DNA from: Cristatella mucedo
Lineage: Eukaryota; Bryozoa; Phylactolaemata; Cristatellidae
DNA length: 64,000 nucleotides
Direction: 5' to 3'
Assembly: GCA_009760855.2 (NCBI GenBank)
Contig: WPIO01000131.1
Location: 1,085,952 to 1,149,951, forward strand
The notes beneath the pieces are model-generated. The model saw only the letters and a program-made list of their open reading frames with translations, was not told where the DNA came from and searched no databases. Numbering within the stretch: the first letter of the stretch is position 1; every line of letters starts with the position of its first letter. Shown piece after piece: positions 33,566 to 44,524 of the stretch. A program made the position numbers and the translations under genes.

Positions 33566-34849
33566 TCTGAGTGGCAGGTTAAAATGACCTTAATCCAAAG
33601 AGCAATTCGCAGCTTTTATATGTGTGTAAATGGTTTTATGTATTTCCATCTGTAACACCACTGAGCCTGAGAAATGTTTCATTTCGCGTTAGGAAAAAGC
33701 GGCTTTCAGTTCGCAAACGATTGCTGGCAGGCTCGATCGCATGCAACTATGAGAATCCCTAACTTTGTCTTGGCTTTGTCAAAGTTTGCAATTGATGGGA
33801 CCTCTTACTTAATTGGTGAGCATAATGTGACAGCAGTTTCTTTTGCTAACAGTGTCAGCTTCTTAGATCTAAATTATCGCTTTTCACATTTACATTTAAT
33901 ACTAAAGTGAGAAAATATTGACCCTATTGATGGATAATAATAACAGTACGTTTTTTTAGAACGCAAATAGAACTAAATTGCTATCCATATGCTACACAAG
34001 TCACTTCAAGAGAATCGGTACCACTGTTGACGGGCATGCACGACGACATGTTTAGAAAAATATGTAGTAAAATTAATTATAATGCTTATTTTAGTATGCT
34101 AACTCACGCACAAAACTCGGAACCTTTATCTACTAGATCGTCGGTCACGCAACGCAGAATTATCATACATAGGTGAGCACGTAAATTACGCAGGAATAAA
34201 AAGGGAAGTTCCCTGGAGCACGCTGGGAAAGTTGGGCAGAATAGATGCAGCTTCAGCTGCCACTTTAAAATGGTATTAAGTCATTACATGTAGCGACTGA
34301 AGCTAGGACCGAGTTCCAGCATGCTTTCAGATTAAATTAACACTCGATCAGCACAAGATTTTAGTTTAGGGAGAGGGACGGGCAGAAGACTGAAACCTGA
34401 GGAGCGTGTAGTGGTTGCGAGAGCACACCCGAGAAACACAAAGTCAGATAGCTGGGCTAGTTCGCAAACAAGCAAAGGAGGCAACCCTTTAGCCAGACAG
34501 AAGATCTCAAAGTATAGTCAAAGCCCTCAAGACGTTCAGAAAATGAGCAACGAGTGAAATCAATTCGCTAAAGTACGTTTTTATCTCATGGCTACACATA
34601 AGTCTCACCCTTCAGATGCACCTGTGTGTGGCATCATCGAACTCAAGCGGCAAAGTCACGGCAAATCGTAGATTAATTCCCCAGCATTGTTTTTGGAAGT
34701 TTAATGCTTCCATTTCCCTTAAATAACCTCTATTTGGCCTTCATTGCAAATTGCGTGCTTACCAAGAGTAAAAACAGGCAATGTGACGTCATTTCCCTTC
34801 CTTGTTTAAGATGAGGGATTATTGAAAATAGGAGAACGCCGGAAATCTT
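33566..34849. other. Nothing recognised
   Basis: Short frames only. A 78-codon plus frame at 33674-33910 matches no motif I know. Confidence 0.45.
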
Positions 34850-35180
34850 ACTAGACCTCTGGTTCTGTCCACGCTGGACTACTGCAATTTCCTTATGGCT
34901 GGGTTGCCGAAAACGCCTTTAAGCCTCTGCAGGTCGTGATTCATACTACCACTGCTTAGCTAGTCAAAAGATAGCGGAGGTTCAGACACGTATCTCTGAT
35001 GCTAAAGAAGCTGCAAAGGCCGATCAACAGATCCGGAACTGAATTCTTACTCTGACCCACTAGTTCCATCTCGGCTTGGCTCCTTCACACCTAGCTGAAC
35101 TGCCTCACCAGTTTAAGCCTTCTCGTGCCCTAAGGTCCTCATTAGACAATACTTAATTTATCCCATTCCTAAGTTTATAG
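34850..35180 (+). mobile_element. LINE family B-like fragment, decayed
   Basis: Plus strand, shifting frames: LSTLDYCNFLMAGLPK, then KLQRPINRS and LGLAPSHLAELPHQFKPSR, then ALRSSLDNT, paralleling VLSRLDY...AGLPKKA...LAPSYLAELLHQFQPVR in the 24545-25620 copy. Confidence 0.75.
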
Positions 35181-36873
35181 ACCGTTGTGACAGAGAGAGT
35201 ATAGATAGCTCTACAGGCAGATCGAACTATATAACTTACTTCCACAGTTCTTTTACAATGACCAACATCTGCTCTACTACTTCCGACTGTAACAAATTCT
35301 TTGCAGTAGTCCTGAGCGGCCAGTTTCATGAGACTCACATGGTCAATTATTAACCTGCCGAACAGGCTACGCTACGCGCTTTCTCTTTATTGGCTGAGAA
35401 GAAGTCATTTTGCTACCTTACATGCACCGAAAACAGATTGGGATTTTAGCAAACTATTGAAAACTTTGTTACGTACAATAGAGTAGTCCCAAACAGAGGA
35501 GCATTACAACCTTCCGTTAGGAACATGTTGTTGATTTGATTTGGCCGCGTCGCTAGGCAGCACTTGAACAAGAGGGAGGCCGTTGATTTGCATAATCCTT
35601 GGGGCGAGTTACAATGTGTAGTACCTGAAGGTTACAATTGCTAAGCATTTTATAGAATCGGTCTTGTAATAAAGTAATTTGATAACATCAGTGACAACTG
35701 GCAATTGAAAATCTCTAAGCGGTGCTCTCCTGAGAGCGACTACGAAACCAAGCTCTCCTATGACGCTAACCTGAAAATCCATATAGCCCCATAAACCTCA
35801 TAGGTCAAACATTCTCAAACTATGAGTTCTCTCTGCTTATTCGTAAAATATTAATTGACCACTTTTGTAAGTCCTCTTACTAGACTTAGCGTCCAAAAGT
35901 CTCTTACAAATTGCAATTATAGCAAGCAATTATTTTTAGTTCGATTCTAAATCGAAAAATAAATCGGTAGCTCCGCATTTATATAACCTAAAGTCGGACC
36001 TACCAAAACTGCTTTAATCTGCTTCAACAAAAGAGTCAGTAACTCTTCCTACGTAAACACCACGAGCTGAACAAAGTATGCAACCCATTAAAACTTCTGC
36101 GAAACGTGTACGCAAATGCTGTAATGCACTTATGGACAGACTGATGACTCCTGCTACGTTTGCAATGCACTAGTCTCAATAAGGAGAATTGCTAATTACC
36201 CCTCAGTGTGTGAGAATATGATGCAGAGCTGATAAAGCTCAACACCCGTCAGCGCCTCGGTGGCATCATCTTAGAATATATTGTACTCTTTATCCCCTCT
36301 GCATGTATGACAAATCCGTCACCGAATGACTGCCGCTTCGTGAGACCGGCTTTCAGTATTCGGACGGTACGAGCACTCCCACAACTATGTTTAACCCGAT
36401 CAAAACCAGAGCAGAATTTCTCATGGCGAATAAACGCTTCCATGCTGTGTGCCTATGTTCAGGTAAGTGTGTACACCGTCACCTCTTGCAATGCCTCCAC
36501 AGAGGCCTGATAGTGAGTATGGAGACTAAACGCTCTTACAGAAGGGGAACAAGGATAGTCACCCTGGCGGTGTGTCCGATGGCTGAACAGCCTCACTAAA
36601 GCATACGTTACTTGTTCCTGTAGCCTGCTTCAAGCAGTGCTCAGCTGCTCACTCAGGGAGGCTTAGGTGAGACAATCAGTTGTGCCGACGTTCAAACACT
36701 CTCAGTTCAGTGGCTGATTTCGGAGGAGCCAGCGTCGAATTCTTCCGGGCAGGTGCTACTTCCAGCCCCACTGAAGAAATACCAACTGCAATATTCTGTG
36801 ATGAAAGTGTTTACGAAGAATTTCTCGATCGCCATTTTTAAGGCACTTGCATCACGTCGTTGTAGACACGAGC
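35181..36873. other. Upstream flank of HSD17B12
   Basis: No repeat or exon recognised. The promoter and any 5' untranslated exon of HSD17B12 should lie here, but I see no clear TATA box or initiator that I would defend. Confidence 0.4.
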
Positions 36874-37066
36874 ATGTCTGAACAGCCTCAGGAGATTGCC
36901 TGCGTCCTCTTAAGTGGATTCGGCGCTGTGTTCCTTTTGTACAAGCTTTTCAAGCTCGCCTGCTTATTCCTTCGCTTGATTACGGCCGCTGGTTTTGGCG
37001 GGGGAAGTTTTCCCCTCAGGAGCTATGGATCGTGGGCCGTGGTCACGGGTGCAACGGACGGCATAG
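36874..37066 (+). CDS. HSD17B12: HSD17B12 exon 1 (membrane anchor, NADP-binding start)
   Basis: First coding exon of a very-long-chain 3-oxoacyl-CoA reductase (the second step of ER fatty-acid elongation; the LET-767/KAR branch of short-chain dehydrogenases). ATG at 36874 begins MSEQPQEIACVLL; an in-frame TTG nine codons earlier is not a credible start. Residues about 8-45 are hydrophobic (ACVLLSGFGAVFLLYKLFK), the N-terminal ER anchor. Residues 58-65 are TGATDGIG, the TGxxxGxG cofactor-binding motif. The donor G|GTAAGT splits the last Gly after its first base. The human protein has the same layout (WAVVTGSTDGIG). The four exons join to 310 codons, against 312 residues in human. Confidence 0.95.
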
Positions 37067-37580
37067 GTAAGTAAATATCGAGCCGAGTATCACCAGACAA
37101 ATGCCCGCCAGATTTCGGTGGTGGCTGGCTGAAGCGTTTACAGTGTATAAGTTGTCAGCTGCTGTAAAGTGCATGCTGGCCTCTACGTGAAGATCCCAAA
37201 GTCGTTCCGTAGGTAGGCCGCCTGGCACCAGGGTACACCTTAAGATCGCTCATCCTTTGCCCTCAACATTACTTCAGTTCTTCTGTAGTCGGAATCGGGT
37301 TTCTTACACTTAACAGATAGTGAGAAGAAATTTCACCTTGGTCGTCCGTTAGGGTTTTCCGCTTAAACCTTCAGGCTCAAGCTTCCAGGTCTTATTCATT
37401 CTGAAAAAATGAGAAACAAAAATTGCGTGGTGTTGAAGTTTCCCTGAACCTAGCTCGTTTCCATACTCTAATTGTGTTCTATCCAAAGGCAATTGTGTTC
37501 TATCCAAAGGCTTCTATCGGGGTTATAACTAGCATACTATGTTAACCTATAGGCTATCGTTTAAAAGCCAAAGGGTTTCC

Positions 37581-37730
37581 GAGCTGGTTTGGTCCAGCGG
37601 TTAAGGTGTTCACCCCGACCTAGGTCTTGCTGAGGTCGTGGGCTCGAGCCCCGAGGCATATGTGAATTGCCTGAATAGAGATTAAGTTCTCTTGGGGCGC
37701 CATACAAATGAATAATATTTATATTTATTT
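37581..37730 (+). mobile_element. tRNA-derived SINE
   Basis: The head resembles a tRNA: an A-box-like TGGTCCAGCGGTTAAGGTG and a B-box-like GTGGGCTCGAGCCCCG about 40 bp further on. A short body then leads to AGAGATTAAGTTCTCTTGGGGCGCC and an AT-rich tail (ATACAAATGAATAATATTTAT). It is not a functional tRNA: the acceptor stem is not formed and there is no CCA-adjacent structure. Other copies are at 46945-47095 (minus) and 55405-55550. Confidence 0.85.
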
Positions 37731-37924
37731 GTTTTATTTATTTAGGTGATCACAATGCTCGATCGAGTTTTTGGTAGGTTTGAGACCTGCAGCAGTCAAA
37801 CCAGAATCCCACCGAGAGCTGAGCGACTGCTGCTTATGCTTCTTCTGCATCGTATTACTATCGCCGTTGAATCAGTCGCCATTTAATTTGTCCAAATTGG
37901 AAACACGTCGCACGTCCTGAACCT

Positions 37925-38365
37925 TGCACAACTCATGAGACCTTTCGTTCAACTTTCAAAGGAGAATGTCAAAAATGTAGTCCCGACTTCGTAGATGGTA
38001 TCCAAACCCAATTTTGACCTCAACCTTATAAGCCCTTTTTATTTTTTAGTTAAAGAACACTTACGAGAAAAATAGTTGGTAAATGTCATTGGAGAAAGAA
38101 TTACATCTCGTTACTGAGCTTTGTCATTGACCTTGGATTTCTATCGCAAGCAGCTGCTTGGCTAATTTCTACTGATACCACAAGCCGTGATTCGAATCCA
38201 GACATGACTTAGTGTTTAGCCTTAAAGCGATCGCTACGAATAACAGGTGACATTCTTACTTTTCAGGCAACATTGAGGCAACAGGTAATATTCTCCCACG
38301 TATCACTTTAATCGAGCCCTGAGATATACATATCGCTGGCGAGATGATCGTCTGTTAGGCGGGCC
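37925..38365 (+). repeat. Duplicated block A, copy 1
   Basis: Matches 42115-42560 in order (TTTCTATCGCAAGCAG/TTCTATCGCAAGCAG; ATCCAGACATG; CGATCTCTTTGACAGCGCC-like segment; TATCGCTGGCGAG/TATCGCCGGCGAG; GTCTGTTAGGCGG/GTCTGTTCGGCGG). Confidence 0.85.
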
Positions 38366-38561
38366 TGAATATTGAAGTTTAAGAACTCAGTTTGCTACAA
38401 TTAAATGATGTAATATACTTCCATTTCGACATGTATAATTGCAATCCAGTTCACACCCAATCAACCATCGCTTAGCGGGCAGAAGTACTATTCAAACACT
38501 GAAGTACAGAATTTGTTAAGGCTGATTTGTATGACCTGTAGGAGCGAAACGCTGCACTGAC

Positions 38562-38562
38562 A

Positions 38563-38600
<38 letters not shown>
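38562..38600 (+). repeat. (GA)n microsatellite
   Basis: About 38 bp of GA repeats in HSD17B12 intron 1. Confidence 0.98.
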
Positions 38601-38603
<3 letters not shown>

Positions 38604-39819
38604 TAATCGCATCTCGAGTGATTTCTTTTAAATAGAAGCAGAGCTCATAGAGCCGGTTTGCAAACGAATCAACTCGGTCGCGTGGGGATGCTTCGTTCTA
38701 CAAAGGCTCGCTCAAAATTAGCTATAATTGGCGCTCCGTCGTCGAGTGCTTGTTTGATCTCTCACTGCCGAGATTCTCGGTAGCTATTTCATATACATTT
38801 GCCTGATGTGCATGTATAGTTTTCAAACTTTGACTCGTCATGGAAAAATATGTTAAGCATGCAGAGATACGCCTTTTCCTGTACGAAATCCCCGAGTGTA
38901 TTGTGCTAATCAGTGTGCACAGCGAGTCTTATTTTCTATACACTTGAAAGGCACAGAGAGATTGCAATGGCAGATGGGCACAAAATTCAGGATACCCTTG
39001 TTAAAGGAAAATTGTTTTAACGAAAAAAATATCAATGATATCTTAAGAGATTTTTAGATATGAGCTGCTGTGTCTTCTTTAGAAGCTCGCTGCATCATTT
39101 AGATCGTTGGATTCTCCTACCACCAATGTATGCAGTCAAACAATGAATGCAGTCAGCTGAGAATTGACTCGTTTTGGAAATTTTCCCCCGCCCAAAGGGC
39201 CATAGCTCCAGTATAGGCTTGAGGGACTAAATGATCACTTTGGGAATTGACATAAGATTGTGTTTATTTTCATGGCACGTAAAAGACCTGCAGCAGTTTT
39301 AAAGTATTTCCGTCATCTCCCTTAATTGAAGACATGAGGTCTGCCGCCGTACGAGTGCTGCACAGAAGCCTATCCGAACCAAAATTGGAATATTTGAATT
39401 ACCCTGACACTGCGCAGAGTCCTATGCCTGCCACAAGATTCCGTGCTGATCCTAAGACGCCACGCTTCTCGTCAGATTCTGCAGCCTTTAGATGCAATGC
39501 CTACCCTTACATCCCACGCCTCTCCATGCGCACTGTGACTCATTGTAGAATCATTACCTATAGATCTACTGTAGAATCACTACCTATTTACAGGGCTCTA
39601 ATCAATTTATTGCAAAAAAAAACACCGATAGCCTTCTCCTAGCAAACCCCTAACGTCTAATAACCTCAGCGGTAGTAGCTCTTTTAGCTAAGGTGGAAAA
39701 GCACTTGCACACAGTACTTACCTGCCCCTGAGAAAATAGGCTGAAGCTGCATGCCAAAAGCAGGATACATCTCTGTGGCCTCATGCAATATTTACGGGCA
39801 TGCCATATCACCTACATTG

Positions 39820-40520
39820 AATAATAATGATAACAATAATAATGTACTTGATAAAGCGCCCTCAGAGAACTTAATCTCTTTCTAGGCGCTTTACATTTGC
39901 TGCAAAGGGAAATGTAATTAAATGGTAAGTAAAATCATGCTTGAAAAACAAACAAAATGAATAACATGGTTAGGGGTGACATGCACAGGGTCAGCATGCA
40001 AATGTGGTTAGTGGCAGCATGCACAGTGTAAGCACGCATAAGCACATCAAGGACGAATCACAGGGACCCAGTAAATGCTGTCGTAAATAGGTGCGTTTTT
40101 AAGTTCTTTTTAAATGTGGTCAGGTCAGGGGATGTTCTGACGCAGGTCGGGAGGGAGTTCCAGGCTTTTGGAGCATGCGAACTAAATGCACGGTCTCCAA
40201 AGGATTTGAGGTTTGTACGAGGTATTTCTAGACTGTTGGATTCCAAAAAGCGGGTGGTACGATGCTTGGCCTGATGGGGGAGTATGTCGGAGAGATAGGC
40301 TGGAGCCAAAGAATGAAGTGACCTAAAAGTGAGCGACAAAACCTTGAAGTCAATCCGTTGCTTGACTGGTAGCCAGTGCAGGTCGGCGAGAAGTGGTGTG
40401 ATGTGGCAACTGCGACGCTCACGACAGACAAGCCTAGCTGCAGAGTTTTGCACCAGATGCAATCGCCTGATCGCACATGCTGGTAGGCCAGTAAGCAGTG
40501 AGTTTCAGAAGTCGAGATGG
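39820..40520 (-). mobile_element. LINE family A 3' end
   Basis: Tail with ATT-complement repeats and hairpin at 39822-39905, the 3' UTR, then an intact minus-strand frame 40462-40058 ([20 protein letters not shown] ... KKNLKTHLFTTAFTGSL). 5'-truncated near 40520, where the duplicated block B begins. Confidence 0.92.
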
Positions 40521-40524
40521 CGCA

Positions 40525-41330
40525 ACTCTTGTAAACCCAGGAATTCGCATTTGGGGCACTCAATCAAGGCCTCCATTGTTATGGTAATGGCACACTGCAG
40601 CAGGACATGTGCTACATGACCTGCATGTGCTATATGAGCTACATGTACTACGTGTGCTGCATGTGCAACATGTAGCACATGTGTTAGACACAAGTGCTAC
40701 GATTATCTTTACACTCTGCCGTCCAGCATGTCAAACTACTGCGACCGCGTAGCTAGACCTATCGCCGGCAGATGCCAATGAATGCAAGACAGACACTTTC
40801 TCCTACCGAACGCCGAAACCCGGCTTTCTAGTTATTGGAATACCTAGAGCTTCTAGCGGAATTTCAAAATCTAGACCTTAAAAGAGGCTTGGCCTGCAAA
40901 CCTCATCATGCATCCGGTATTAGGGTGTGGCTTTCAACGACCTTTCGCCAGACGGCTCCACGTTAGCTCCGCAGTCTCAATTCTGTCTACTTTCAGCTAA
41001 ATAACTTTGCAAAAACTCAAAAACTTGGACCTACTTAAAAATGGATACCGCGACCAGGATATTTCGTGCACTTGCTCGATACTGTCTTGAGCTTTGTAGG
41101 TTACTACGCCCGGGTCTCGTAGCCTGTGCAAGAAAGTGTTTACAGATGCTACAAAACTGCGAAACTAGGCTTATCAGTCGTTAACATTGCAAGTGCCGCA
41201 TTAACCTCTTCTCACCAGCCTACACTGGCTCGCCGAAAATGAGCGTGCCGGCTTTAAAATTAGGTTTCTAACTTTTAGCTTTCTCTTTGTTCTCTCGCTT
41301 GAGCCTTCTAGATCGTAACGCATAGCTGCA
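40525..41330 (+). repeat. Duplicated block B, copy 1 (contains ancient LINE)
   Basis: Matches 42800-43440 in order (CACTCAATCAAGGCCT; GTGCTACGAT; CTAGCGGAA; GGCTTGGCCTGCA/GGCTCGGCCTGCA; GTCTACTTTCA; CTTGAGCT). From about 40985 it carries a plus-strand, very decayed LINE C-terminus (VKSAYFQL-like, CETRLISR-like, LHWLA-like). Confidence 0.85.
40600..40690 (+). repeat. Minisatellite-like tract, 9-bp unit
   Basis: Imperfect 9-bp units of the type ACATGTGCT / GCATGTGCA. They read as repeated H-V-A-H triplets on the minus strand. Absent from block B copy 2, so it arose after the duplication or was lost there. Confidence 0.8.
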
Positions 41331-42114
41331 TATTTCAAAGCTGCTTAAGCTTAAAACAATCCACTAATGGGCAATGATTAGATTTACCAACCATCTCTTT
41401 ATTTGTAACCTTGCAAAACTTGACCCACCAATAATGAACCGTTAAGTTTTCATTATTGCTACTCAGTAACTTCTAAGGATCTCTATAAATAGTCTGAGTA
41501 ACTGACTGGTTTGTGACGGGTACCATTTCACCAGGGAATTTAGTCTTTAGCTTTCACGATGAATATATAACTACCATGACATTTTCTTCTGGCACACTAA
41601 ATGCTTCGTTATGCCATGTGCCGGTTAGTTTCGTTAGCAGCTCCTTCTAATATGAATACAAATTGAGTCAAGTAAGGCTTTATGGAAGTGCATCGAATTA
41701 GGTTGGCTGCGAAGATGCGGCAGTCTTCGGCCTTAAGAGGACCTGACGGGGTCAGGGGCTCCAGAAATTGTTTTCTGGCCGAGTAGACAAGGTTAATTGA
41801 CTTTACAAACCCAGTCACGAATGACAAAAAGTGGCTATTGCATTGAAATTTAATATAAACCAATTTATGACTACAGCTTGGAGCTTCATGAGAAGAATTG
41901 AGGGTTGGGAGATAAGAAATCATTAAGTAGCTATGACATGACACGTTAGCTGTAATGTAGCTCAACCGTCATAAGCTTCACTTACAATAACCCAAGAAAG
42001 TTGCTTGTTCAAGTTGAACCGTTGCTCGGATGCTTTCTTGGCCACGGATTCATCTTGCTCGACAAGCTAGACTCTTCAATCTTATCCGAATCAATATTTT
42101 GAAATCGCACGACT

Positions 42115-42560
42115 TAATGAGACCAGTGGTTCGATTTTCAAAGAAAGAAGAGTGGCAATAATGTATTCCTAACTTTGTCAATGGTATCAAACCCAGCTGT
42201 TGCCTCAACCAAATACGCGTATTTCTTTTTAAAGTGACAGAACAATTAAGTGACAACTATTTGGCAAATGCCATAGGAGGAAGAATTGCATCTCGTCAAT
42301 GAGCCTTAGAGTCTACTTAGCCATGGACTTCTATCGCAAGCAGTTGCTTGACCAATTGTCTACTAGTATCATACGACTCGGTCAAATCCAGACATGGCTT
42401 ATCATTTATACTTAAAGTGACTGATACAAAGCTTGCGACATTTCCTCGGTTTTTGCAACATTCAGACAATATGCAGCATTCTCCCCACCGATCTCTTTGA
42501 CAGCGCCGTGAGATGGCCATATCGCCGGCGAGGCCACCGTCTGTTCGGCGGAAAAGAGGC
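42115..42560 (+). repeat. Duplicated block A, copy 2
   Basis: Partner of 37925-38365. Aligned over about 440 bp with many substitutions and small indels. Confidence 0.85.
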
Positions 42561-42565
42561 TGAAG

Positions 42566-42655
42566 CTGTACTGTACGTCTGTACGTCTGTACATCTGTAC
42601 GTCTGTACGTCTGTAAACTGTACGTCTCTACGGCCTCTGTGGCCTCTGCGGCCAG
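42566..42655 (+). repeat. Short tandem repeat, 8-bp unit CTGTACGT
   Basis: About seven units of CTGTACGT with one variant, followed by two or three GCCTCTGTG-like units. Confidence 0.95.
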
Positions 42656-42799
42656 TCTCGTGAAGTCTTTCCAGGCCTGCCATGCCCACCTTCACTGGCA
42701 TTGATCTTCTAAGCCGTTAGGTCATATCTCAGTGCGAGAATTCACAGTGTTACGTCAAAGGGCGATGGTATGGGGAGTAGAAGGACCCCCCTAAAGGCC

Positions 42800-43440
42800 T
42801 GGGTACCCCAGGAATCTGTGCTTGGTTCACTCAATCAAGGCCTTCGTAGTTATCCAAATAGCACAACAGCTGCACGATGTGCTACGATCGTCACTGCCTT
42901 CCAGCGCGTCAGTTTCTCTCGATCCCTTAGCAACAGCTATTGTTGACATGTGTTAATGACTGCATGGCAGAAACTTTCTTAAATCGAATGCCGTTAAACC
43001 CGACTTACTATTTATCTGAAAACCTAGTGCTGCTAGCGGAAATTGGACAATCTAGCCCTTTAAAACAGGCTCGGCCTGCACGCCCCATTTGGCAAATGGT
43101 ATTTAGGTGCTGCTTTCTAAGGTGACCTTTCACCTGACGGTTCCACACTGCTTCCAAAGTCAGGTCCGTCTACTTTCAACTACGCAACATTGCTAACAAG
43201 TCGGGCCTGCGTAGAATTCGATACCATGACCAAGAAAGTTCACGTAATTGCAACACGACGTCTTGAGCTCTGTAGGTCACTACTAACGGCTCTCGTAGTC
43301 TGTGCAGGAAAGGCTCGCTGGCTCGCCGACAATGAGCGTGACGGATTTAAAGTTTGGTTACAAACTTTTAGCTCTCTCTTTTTTCTCTGGCGCCAGCCTT
43401 CCTATTCGAACTAAATTCCAATCACACGTACTACTTGCCT
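42800..43440 (+). repeat. Duplicated block B, copy 2
   Basis: Partner of 40525-41330. It also includes the decayed LINE C-terminus. Confidence 0.85.
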
Positions 43441-44262
43441 AATTCACCCTACGAAAACCTTTTCCTCAATGCGCCCCCTGCTCTTCTTGTTCAAGTTTCT
43501 CAGAAACTGTGGCTCGAATCAACCTCAAATCGTTTTGATGCCGTGCTTTTTTAGTTATTGCGCTCGCTAAGCTTAATAGCCTCACCCGACTGGAGTCACG
43601 ATACCCAGTGAAACTTGTTGATATTTAAAAACTAGCCCTAAACTCTTCTGTTGTTCGCAGAATTTATAGGTTCCCTGTGACGATGCTTTGGGTGCGAACG
43701 GTACATGCTGAAATCAGGCATGCCAGGGCTGAAAAAATGAACGCTTCCTTTGTAGCATCTGTAAACGGCCTGAAAAGATTAGCTATCTTACAGCTTTTTG
43801 CAAAAGAAAACTTATTCATTTGAGTACTAACGTTTACAGCCGATAGAACGAAGCATGCTTTAATTTTCTGTTTTGGCTTTCGCACAGCTGAATTGGTTGC
43901 GAATAAAGTTAATCTTGCTGACTTTTCGCTTATTTTTGATTGCATCATGGCGGTTTTCGGCATTTTCCACTGAGCCAACTGAGGGGCATTGATTGGAGCA
44001 AGTGCTAAGCGCTTTTTAATATCGTAATAGGAGATGTAGTGCAAAGACCTCGGTGGTGGTTACATTTGCCCTGTTCAATAGCCCACTGTAGTGAATAGAG
44101 ATGTAAAAATGCTTTCAGCTCATTCTATTTGGAGCCACTATTTAGAATACGCTGAGATGCAGCGAAACCGGTTTGACTCTTTTGCAAGGCTCTGCTGAAA
44201 AGCTTACTGCATTGGAACTAAACGCGTAGCCTTAATTAGAACGAATTTTTTTCTTACGGCAG

Positions 44263-44524
44263 GTCGTGAATACGCCATGCAGCTTGCGTCAAAGGGAATG
44301 AACATCGTGTTAGTGAGCAGATCGCCCGCCAAACTTGCCGACGTCGCTGCGGCCATCATGAACCTACACAAGGTGGAAACGAAAGTCATCGTCGCTGACT
44401 TCACTCGAGGCTGTGGACTTTACGCGGAAATCGGACGTCAGCTGGAAAACCTTGACATTGGCGTACTGGTGAACAACGTCGGCATGGCATCGACGGTTGG
44501 CAATTTCCTGGATGTGCCTAGCAG
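44263..44524 (+). CDS. HSD17B12: HSD17B12 exon 2 (Rossmann-fold middle, NNVG motif)
   Basis: Acceptor TTCTTACGGCAG. Two bases complete Gly65, then REYAMQLASKGMNIVLVSRS (cofactor-selecting basic residue in the SR pair), KVETKVIVADF and GVLVNNVGM. NNVG (residues 135-138) is the structural Asn motif of short-chain dehydrogenases. It ends FLDVPS plus AG. The exon 3 frame needs a two-base overhang, which fits donor AG|GCAGGT (a GC-AG intron) at 44525. The product then has exactly the human spacing from FLDVP to the next conserved block. The alternative, CAG|GTTTGG at 44529 joined to a downstream acceptor (CACGAG, ending at 47728), is also in frame but two residues shorter. Confidence 0.93.

Larger units (their letters stand above)
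37067..44262 (+). other. HSD17B12: HSD17B12 intron 1, 7.2 kb
   Basis: GT-AG intron containing a SINE, a family A LINE, a GA microsatellite, two minisatellite-like tracts and an old internal duplication (37925-38365 with 42115-42560; 40525-41330 with 42800-43440). 43441-44262 shows nothing recognisable. Confidence 0.9.

Noticed and set aside
36847-36873. An upstream TTG start for HSD17B12
   Set aside because: TTG is not a normal eukaryotic start, and ATG at 36874 gives the expected length and membrane anchor.
37581-37655. A functional tRNA gene
   Set aside because: A- and B-box-like sequences are present, but no cloverleaf acceptor stem forms and the same unit recurs with a LINE-like tail, so it is a SINE.
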